From NCBI GenBank assembly GCA_012799495.1, contig JAAZLD010000053.1, positions 1-11,285 on the forward strand: 11,285 nt of DNA, given 5' to 3'. Both the position numbers and the translations under genes were made by a program. Below the pieces are notes generated by a model that saw only the letters and a program-made list of their open reading frames with translations, did not search any database and was not told the DNA's origin. The DNA is from Desulfitobacterium sp. Lineage in GTDB: Bacteria > Bacillota > Desulfitobacteriia > Desulfitobacteriales > Desulfitobacteriaceae. This document shows positions 7,104 to 11,285 of this stretch, piece by piece (position 1 is the first letter of the stretch; the number at the start of each line of letters is the position of its first letter).

Positions 7104-7121
7104 CTTTGAAACACTGTTTCA
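7104..7121. promoter_or_regulatory. Proximal operator-like palindrome of gcl (IclR/KdgR-like box)
   Basis: CTTTGAAACACTGTTTCA holds GAAAC-N3-GTTTC (7108-7120) and fits the degenerate KdgR-type core RAAAYRNYRTTTY at every position. It lies about 14 bases before the gcl SD and 28 before its ATG, a place where a bound repressor could block the promoter or elongating polymerase. Its centre is 160 bp from the distal copy, which would permit looping (inference). Confidence 0.6.
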
Positions 7122-7148
7122 CCTAAAGAGACAAAAGGAGGAATATTT

Positions 7149-8924
7149 ATGGCACTTTGGGGTAATGAATCAAGTAAGACTACTACCCTTAACCCCATCC
7201 CAACTAATCGACTAAAACTTACAGGGGCACAGTACTTAGCAGCTTTTTTTGAAAGTAAGGGTATTACCCAAGTTTATGGGATACCCGGGGCAGCAATCCT
7301 ACCTTTCTATGATGCCATTAGAGAAAGAAATTTCCAATCTTTCAATGTCCGCCATGAACAAACTGCTATCTTTATGGCAGACGGATATTCCAGAGCCACT
7401 GGGAAAGTAGGTATTTGTGCTGCAACTTCCGGCCCAGGAGCTACTAACTTTTTGACAGGTCTCTATAGTGCTCATAGTGACTCTGTTCCCCTCATTGCTT
7501 TAACGGGCCAAGTGCCAACTTCTTTAATCGGGAAAGACTCCTTCCAGGAAGCTCCCATAGTAGAAATGGCTCGCTCAGTAACCAAAGGAGCCTACCAAGT
7601 AAAAAAAGTTGAAGATCTCCCTCACATAATGAAAGAAGCCTGGACACTAGCTACCACTGGTAGAAAAGGGCCTATCTTGCTAGATCTCCCTCTAGATGTT
7701 CAAAAAGGTTATCTTGAGGTGGATTTAAATGACTTTAATTTTACCCCGGAATCTACCCCTAAGCAGGAAATTCCGAAGGATGAATTGAATACTATCTTCA
7801 CTATGCTCACCGAGGCTAAAGCTCCTACCTTACTGGTAGGTGGCGGTATAATTCACGGGAACGCAACAGAAGAACTACTAGCAGTAGCTGAATTCTTGCA
7901 AATTCCTGTAGTATCTTCCCTGATGGGGAAAGATTCCTTCCCAAATGACCATCCCCTTTATGCAGGCTTGATGGGCACTATGTGTCAAACACCTTTGGGG
8001 AACAAAACCATCCTGGATTCCGATCTCATCATCAATCTGGGAGGACGTTTTGACGGTCGCGGTACAGGCAATGTAGAGCAATTGAAAAATGGGCGGAAAA
8101 TAATTCATATCAACTTAGATGAAAAAGAACTCTTCCGCAATGTTCCTGTCGACATTGCCCTGGCTGTTGATGTAAAGGATTTCTTAGAACAGTTTTTGGA
8201 TTTCTTAAAGGAGAAAGACTATTCTCCAAGTACCTCAGCCAAAGACAGAATATCTACCTTACAAGAACAGCGTAATGATTTAGCTCGCAAAACAATATTT
8301 AATACCGTTCCCTTAAAACCGCAACAAGCCATAGCTGAAGTGAGACAAAGTCTCGAGAGAGATGCCATAATCACCTTAGACTGCGGAATCAGTCAGATTT
8401 GGACTACCCAACTTTATGAAGCCTATGTTCCTCGTTCCTTCCTGATTACTGGTCGAGCAGGAACCATGGGCTGGGGATTAGGGGCAGCCTTAGGTGCAAA
8501 ACTGGCTCACCCCAATCGGCAGGTAGTCAATCTTTTAGGAGATGCCAGCTTGGGTATGTCCCTCCAGGAGTTAGCTACTGCTGCAAAACACAATATCCCT
8601 GTAGTAGTAATCGTCCTTAACAACTCCCTCTTTGGTCTGATCCGTCAGCAGCAAAACCTCCTCTTTGATAAACGCTGGATTTCTACGGAACTGGAATACG
8701 AGAACCGGGTCCAAGGCCACTCTCGGGGACTGGATTTTGTAGTGACAACCCAAGGAATGGGTGTGGAAGCTGAATTAGTGGATAGACCAGGGCAAATCCA
8801 AGGAGCCTTAGAACGTGCTTTTAGCAGTAATCGTCCATATTTAATTGAAGTATTAGTAGATCCCCTTGCTCAATGCTCCGTATCCCTTGATGGTACTTTA
8901 ACCGGAGTTATAGAAATGGAATAA
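7149..8924 (+). CDS. gcl: Tartronate semialdehyde synthase (glyoxylate carboligase-like ThDP enzyme)
   Basis: A 591-residue thiamin-diphosphate enzyme of the acetohydroxyacid synthase family, the same size as E. coli Gcl (593). Its predicted reaction is 2 glyoxylate to tartronate semialdehyde plus CO2, in the cytosol. The N-terminal PYR domain shows YGIPGAAILPFYDA (43-56) and RHEQ with the ThDP-activating glutamate E70. The central domain (about 190-355) binds FAD in this family. The C-terminal PP domain has the ThDP/Mg motif GDAS (464-467) through NN (491-492), then GLIRQQQ, as in Gcl (GLIRQSQ) rather than the usual acetolactate synthase form. E. coli Gcl has valine where this protein has E70, so sequence alone leaves acetolactate synthase possible. 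The hyi and garR genes directly downstream argue for Gcl. It has about 20 extra N-terminal residues. SD AAGGAGG lies 7 bases before ATG 7149. Confidence 0.85.
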   Translation: MALWGNESSKTTTLNPIPTNRLKLTGAQYLAAFFESKGITQVYGIPGAAILPFYDAIRERNFQSFNVRHEQTAIFMADGYSRATGKVGICAATSGPGATNFLTGLYSAHSDSVPLIALTGQVPTSLIGKDSFQEAPIVEMARSVTKGAYQVKKVEDLPHIMKEAWTLATTGRKGPILLDLPLDVQKGYLEVDLNDFNFTPESTPKQEIPKDELNTIFTMLTEAKAPTLLVGGGIIHGNATEELLAVAEFLQIPVVSSLMGKDSFPNDHPLYAGLMGTMCQTPLGNKTILDSDLIINLGGRFDGRGTGNVEQLKNGRKIIHINLDEKELFRNVPVDIALAVDVKDFLEQFLDFLKEKDYSPSTSAKDRISTLQEQRNDLARKTIFNTVPLKPQQAIAEVRQSLERDAIITLDCGISQIWTTQLYEAYVPRSFLITGRAGTMGWGLGAALGAKLAHPNRQVVNLLGDASLGMSLQELATAAKHNIPVVVIVLNNSLFGLIRQQQNLLFDKRWISTELEYENRVQGHSRGLDFVVTTQGMGVEAELVDRPGQIQGALERAFSSNRPYLIEVLVDPLAQCSVSLDGTLTGVIEME

Positions 8925-8944
8925 AAAAAGGTCTGGAGGTATTC

Positions 8945-9736
8945 ATGATGCATGTAAAAAGAGAAAACTTAGTTGCTAATCTATCCTTCCTCTTTACAGA
9001 CTTACCAATGATGGAGCGCTTCAAAGCCACCAAAGAAGCTGGCCTGAAAAGGGTAGAGTTCATGTTCCCCTATGACTTAGATCTGGATGAGCTAAAAAAG
9101 GAATTAGAAACTAATGATTTAGAGTTTGTCCTTTTTAACCTTCCAGCAGGTGACTGGGGAGCTGGGGAAAGAGGTATCGCCTTAGACCCTCGCCGTAAGG
9201 AAGAATTTAAAGAAGGAGTAGCAAAAGCTATTCCCATCGCTAAAGCTCTCAATGTCAAACAAATCAATTGCTTAGTAGGTAAAAAACTTCCCGATCTTCC
9301 TGAAGAAGAACAGCGAGCCACTCTAATTGATAACCTGCGCTATGCAGCCACAGAGCTCCGAAAAGCTAACATCAAACTCCTAGTGGAGCCCCTCAACCAT
9401 TTCGATGCACCAGGCTTCTATTTAAACACCACTGATGATGTTGTTAAACTTCTTTCCGAAATCGGTCATGATAATATCTTCTTACAATATGATACCTACC
9501 ATGCCGCTCGGGAAGGTGAAGACTTAATTAAAGTTCTGGAAGAAAAACTTCCTTCCATCGCTCATATTCAAATCGCTGACAACCCCGGCCGCCACCAACC
9601 TGGCACCGGTGAGCTAGATTACCAAGCATTCTTCGCCGCTCTTGAAAAAGTAGGCTATAAATACGCAGTCTCCATGGAATATGTACCAGAGCCTGATACT
9701 GTTAAGTCCTTAGAGTGGATTGAGAAGTATAACTAA
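8945..9736 (+). CDS. hyi: Hydroxypyruvate isomerase
   Basis: A 263-residue TIM-barrel protein of the xylose isomerase-like family, very close to E. coli Hyi (258 residues), interconverting tartronate semialdehyde and hydroxypyruvate. Shared signatures are ANLSFLF (11-17), VEFMFPYD (37-44), NLPAGDWGAGERGIA (65-79), KQINCLVGK (105-113), EPLNHFD (148-154), QYDTYH (181-186), QIADNPGRHQPGTGE (209-223) and SMEYVP (243-248). E148 and E245 match the two catalytic metal-site glutamates of the family, with D183 a further metal ligand. The start may be ATG 8945 or the adjacent ATG 8948. SD GGAGGT (8935-8940) spaces 8948 slightly better, and the difference is one residue. It lies 20 bases after gcl and is surely cotranscribed. 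A GGAGG (9742-9746) remains just after its stop with no start codon behind it. Confidence 0.95.
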   Translation: MMHVKRENLVANLSFLFTDLPMMERFKATKEAGLKRVEFMFPYDLDLDELKKELETNDLEFVLFNLPAGDWGAGERGIALDPRRKEEFKEGVAKAIPIAKALNVKQINCLVGKKLPDLPEEEQRATLIDNLRYAATELRKANIKLLVEPLNHFDAPGFYLNTTDDVVKLLSEIGHDNIFLQYDTYHAAREGEDLIKVLEEKLPSIAHIQIADNPGRHQPGTGELDYQAFFAALEKVGYKYAVSMEYVPEPDTVKSLEWIEKYN

Positions 9737-9748
9737 GCTCTGGAGGCC

Positions 9749-9813
9749 GTAGCAAATTATACAACGTTCACTCGACGCGTGGCGAAATAGTTCACTTTTG
9801 TATAATTTGCTAC
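9749..9813. repeat. Inverted-repeat element A (head-to-head copies of a dispersed repeat)
   Basis: GTAGCAAATTATACAA (9749-9764) and TTGTATAATTTGCTAC (9798-9813) are perfect 16-bp reverse complements around 33 bases. Each arm continues inward into GTTCACT (9766 and 9790). Both arms recur, slightly changed, at 11147-11171 and 11260-11283. There is no T-run, so it is a poor terminator. It begins 12 bases after hyi. It looks like abutted ends of a small mobile element, or a REP/MITE-like unit. The family is not assigned. Confidence 0.7.
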
Positions 9814-9855
9814 TCCACATACTAAGGAGACAAGAAATCTCTAACAGACCCCAAA

Positions 9856-10038
9856 GGGAGCTTAACATACAGAAGGGAGCCCATGGCAACGTAGGGGCGT
9901 AAAGGCGGAGGAGCTGGAGCGAGGACCGGGCCGCAGGTTCACTTCAGGTATTACCCTAAGGTTCGGCCAAGGGACCGCGGAAGCGACGGATGCCAGCCCC
10001 GGGAGTGCTGGGCACCCCGGATGTATGTTAAGCTACCC
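9856..10038 (+). ncRNA. Candidate structured RNA, GC-rich, closed by a 16-bp stem
   Basis: GGGAGCTTAACATACA (9856-9871) pairs with TGTATGTTAAGCT (10022-10034) plus CCC (10036-10038), with one bulged A. About 150 bases inside are roughly 67% G+C by my count (100 of 149), far above the neighbouring genes. Internal pairings include TGCCAGC (9991-9997) with GCTGGGCA (10007-10014, one bulge) and GGCCG (9929-9933) with CGGCC (9964-9968). No reading frame with an SD fills it. The sequence does not fit RNase P, tmRNA, SRP RNA, a group II intron domain V or tRNA. The block GAAGGGAGCC with GGCGGAGGAG is vaguely reminiscent of HEARO/omega-RNA-type mobile-element RNAs, but this is only a memory-level resemblance. 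Strand is set by gene direction and is uncertain. The rest of the 338-base hyi-garR gap holds only element A and the garR SD. Confidence 0.6.
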
Positions 10039-10074
10039 CATTGATGAATTAAATACACTTAGGAGGTTATTCAC

Positions 10075-10959
10075 ATGAAAATCGGTTTTATTGGACTAGG
10101 AATTATGGGTAAGCCTATGAGCTTAAACTTGATTAAAGCAGGTTATGAACTAGTAGTTTATAATCGTAGTCAAAAAGCCATTGATGAAGTTGTCCAAGCT
10201 GGTGCGGAAGCTGGCCAGTCCCCTAAGGATGTGGCTGAGCGCTCTGATGTAATTATCACTATGCTACCTAATTCTCCTGAAGTTAAAGAGGTTGTTCTAG
10301 GACCTAATGGTGTCCTTGAGGGAGCTAAACCTGGTAGTATCGTTATTGATATGAGTTCTATTGCTCCGGGAGCTAGTCAGGAAGTAGGAAAAGCTTTGGC
10401 TGAAAAGAATGTCCGCTTCCTCGATGCCCCTGTTAGCGGTGGGGAGCCAGGAGCAATTGCTGGTACTCTCTCTATTATGGTAGGAGGCAAAAAAGAAGAC
10501 TTTGATGAGATGCTCCCCATCCTGAAAGCCATGGGTTCTTCTGCAGTCCTCTGTGGTGATGTGGGAGCAGGTAATGTGACAAAGCTGGCCAACCAAATCA
10601 TTGTAGCTATCAATATTGCCGCTGTTTCCGAAGCCTTGACTTTAGCTACTAAATCTGGAGTAAACCCCGAAACTGTCTATGAGGCAATCCGTGGAGGATT
10701 AGCTGGCAGTAAAGTTCTAGATGCTAAAGGACCCATGATGTTTGAACGCCGCTTCGATCCAGGATTCCGCATTAATCTTCATATTAAAGATCTCAATAAT
10801 GTCCTGGAAACAGGTCATGACATTGGTTCACCCCTACCTCTAACAGCCTCTGTCATGGAAATGATGCAAACCCTCAAAGGCTTTGGCTTAGATCATAATG
10901 ATCATAGCGCTTTGGTTCAGTACTATGAAAAATTAGCTGATACAGAAGTTAAGAAATAA
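10075..10959 (+). CDS. garR: 2-hydroxy-3-oxopropionate (tartronate semialdehyde) reductase
   Basis: A 294-residue beta-hydroxyacid dehydrogenase, the usual length for this family. It reduces tartronate semialdehyde to D-glycerate in the cytosol. The Rossmann fold opens at residue 2 with IGFIGLGIMGKPM (GLGIMG at 7-12). YNRS at the end of beta-2, with R31, suggests NADPH preference. The family substrate motif DAPVSGGEPGAIAGTLSIMVGG (117-138) is intact, as are catalytic K170 in GNVTKLANQ (167-174) and KDL (238-240). Related 3-hydroxyisobutyrate dehydrogenases share these motifs, but the gcl-hyi context fixes the role. SD AGGAGG (10061-10066) lies 8 bases before ATG 10075. Unlike the tight gcl-hyi junction, it is separated from hyi by 338 bases holding a repeat and a structured RNA, so its expression may be partly uncoupled. 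A 26-bp terminator lies downstream. Confidence 0.93.
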   Translation: MKIGFIGLGIMGKPMSLNLIKAGYELVVYNRSQKAIDEVVQAGAEAGQSPKDVAERSDVIITMLPNSPEVKEVVLGPNGVLEGAKPGSIVIDMSSIAPGASQEVGKALAEKNVRFLDAPVSGGEPGAIAGTLSIMVGGKKEDFDEMLPILKAMGSSAVLCGDVGAGNVTKLANQIIVAINIAAVSEALTLATKSGVNPETVYEAIRGGLAGSKVLDAKGPMMFERRFDPGFRINLHIKDLNNVLETGHDIGSPLPLTASVMEMMQTLKGFGLDHNDHSALVQYYEKLADTEVKK

Positions 10960-10964
10960 TCCTT

Positions 10965-11037
10965 TTAAATAACTGCCTAATTAAATAACTGCCTAATTAA
11001 ATAACTGCCTAATTAAATAACTGCCTTATTAAATAAC
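10965..11037. repeat. 16-bp tandem repeat array, about 4.5 copies
   Basis: The unit TTAAATAACTGCCTAA repeats exactly at 10965, 10981 and 10997. A fourth copy at 11013 ends CTTA instead of CTAA, and a partial fifth (TTAAATAAC) begins at 11029. There are no spacers, so it is not a CRISPR. It starts 5 bases after the garR stop. Every unit carries TAA stops, so it is non-coding. Copy number probably varies by slippage between strains. Confidence 0.95.
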
Positions 11038-11042
11038 CCCCA

Positions 11043-11099
11043 ATATATAAAAGAAAGCTACGGTTTGGAATTACCAGACCGTAGCTTTCTTTTATATAT
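11043..11099. terminator. Very long hairpin terminator after garR
   Basis: Bases 11043-11068 pair with 11074-11099 as a 26-bp stem with one T-G wobble and an AATTA loop. The stem core is GAAAGCTACGGT/ACCGTAGCTTTC. The 3' side ends TTTCTTTTATAT, so the U-rich tract is inside the stem, and the symmetry would let it act in both directions. It closes the gcl-hyi-garR unit. Confidence 0.85.
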
Positions 11100-11146
11100 G
11101 CGAAGAATGAGCAGAATTCTTAGTTGACTTATCCTCGCAGGGGATT

Positions 11147-11285
11147 GAGTGAACGTTGTATAATCAGCTACACGACCTAAAAGCCAAAGCTCAATTCATG
11201 GTCAGGGGCATAACTATCGCTCTACAAATTCTACCTATACCAGAGACCGACCCTTAAGCGTAGCTGATTATACATAAGTGAACGA
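11147..11285. mobile_element. MITE-like element B or end of a larger insertion element (may be cut by the window)
   Basis: TGTATAATCAGCTAC (11157-11171) and GTAGCTGATTATACA (11260-11274) are 15-bp perfect inverted repeats. Outward they continue as GTGAACGT on the left and TAAGTGAAC on the right. The left arm matches the reverse complement of 9749-9773 at all but two of 25 positions. The right arm matches the reverse complement of 9790-9813 closely. The 88 bases between the arms contain no gene. It is probably a non-autonomous element or a remnant. Repeated GTTCAC-type termini occur in some insertion sequences, but I cannot assign a family, and sequence past the window might extend it. Positions 11100-11146 hold nothing I can identify. 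Confidence 0.5.

Noticed and set aside
9749..9813. Integron attC site or intrinsic terminator
   Set aside because: No RYYYAAC/GTTRRRY arrangement of an attC site, no integrase, and no T-run after the stem. The recurrence at 11147-11283 points to a dispersed repeat instead.
10965..11037. Possible CRISPR array
   Set aside because: Repeats are directly abutting 16-bp units without spacers, and no cas gene is present.

Overview
The window looks like chromosomal DNA of a Gram-positive anaerobe or facultative anaerobe of the Bacillota, probably Clostridia-like. The coding DNA is AT-leaning, nearly every gene has a strong AGGAGG-type ribosome binding site, GTG and TTG starts are plausible at several genes, and intrinsic terminators are well formed. 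The genus cannot be fixed from the sequence. The content is almost entirely one catabolic module: uptake and opening of allantoin (a purine breakdown product), then conversion of the resulting glyoxylate to glycerate.

Layout. Positions 1-121 (minus) are the start of an unidentified membrane-anchored protein that runs off the left edge. A terminator at 301-333 ends the minus-strand pair allC-rid (433-2162), encoding an allantoate amidohydrolase-type M20 enzyme and a Rid-family protein. A divergent control region (2172-2441) with repeated GATAAT and TTGGCA words separates it from the plus-strand unit allB1-allB2-pucI (2460-6697), encoding two different allantoinase paralogues and an NCS1 permease. 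A strong terminator at 6793-6844 closes that unit. A long leader (6845-7148) follows, with two matching GAAAC-N3-GTTTC palindromes (IclR/KdgR-like boxes) and a 15-bp perfect inverted repeat. It leads into gcl-hyi-garR (7149-10959), encoding tartronate semialdehyde synthase, hydroxypyruvate isomerase and tartronate semialdehyde reductase. The right edge holds a 16-bp tandem repeat array, a 26-bp terminator hairpin and a repeat-bounded non-coding element.

How it works together (established pathway plus inference). The permease imports allantoin, allantoinase opens it to allantoate, and AllC removes ammonia and CO2. The ureidoglycine/ureidoglycolate product must then yield glyoxylate, but no enzyme for that step is present here. 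Gcl condenses two glyoxylates to tartronate semialdehyde, Hyi equilibrates this with hydroxypyruvate, and GarR reduces it to glycerate. Glycerate kinase and the regulator are also outside the window.

Most unusual points: (1) a roughly 180-nt, GC-rich (about 67% in its core), stem-closed, probably structured RNA inserted between hyi and garR; (2) four related copies of a 23-24 bp repeat, arranged as two inverted pairs that bracket the RNA and garR; (3) a Gcl that keeps the canonical ThDP-activating glutamate, which the well-studied E. coli Gcl lacks; (4) paired operator-like palindromes in the gcl leader.
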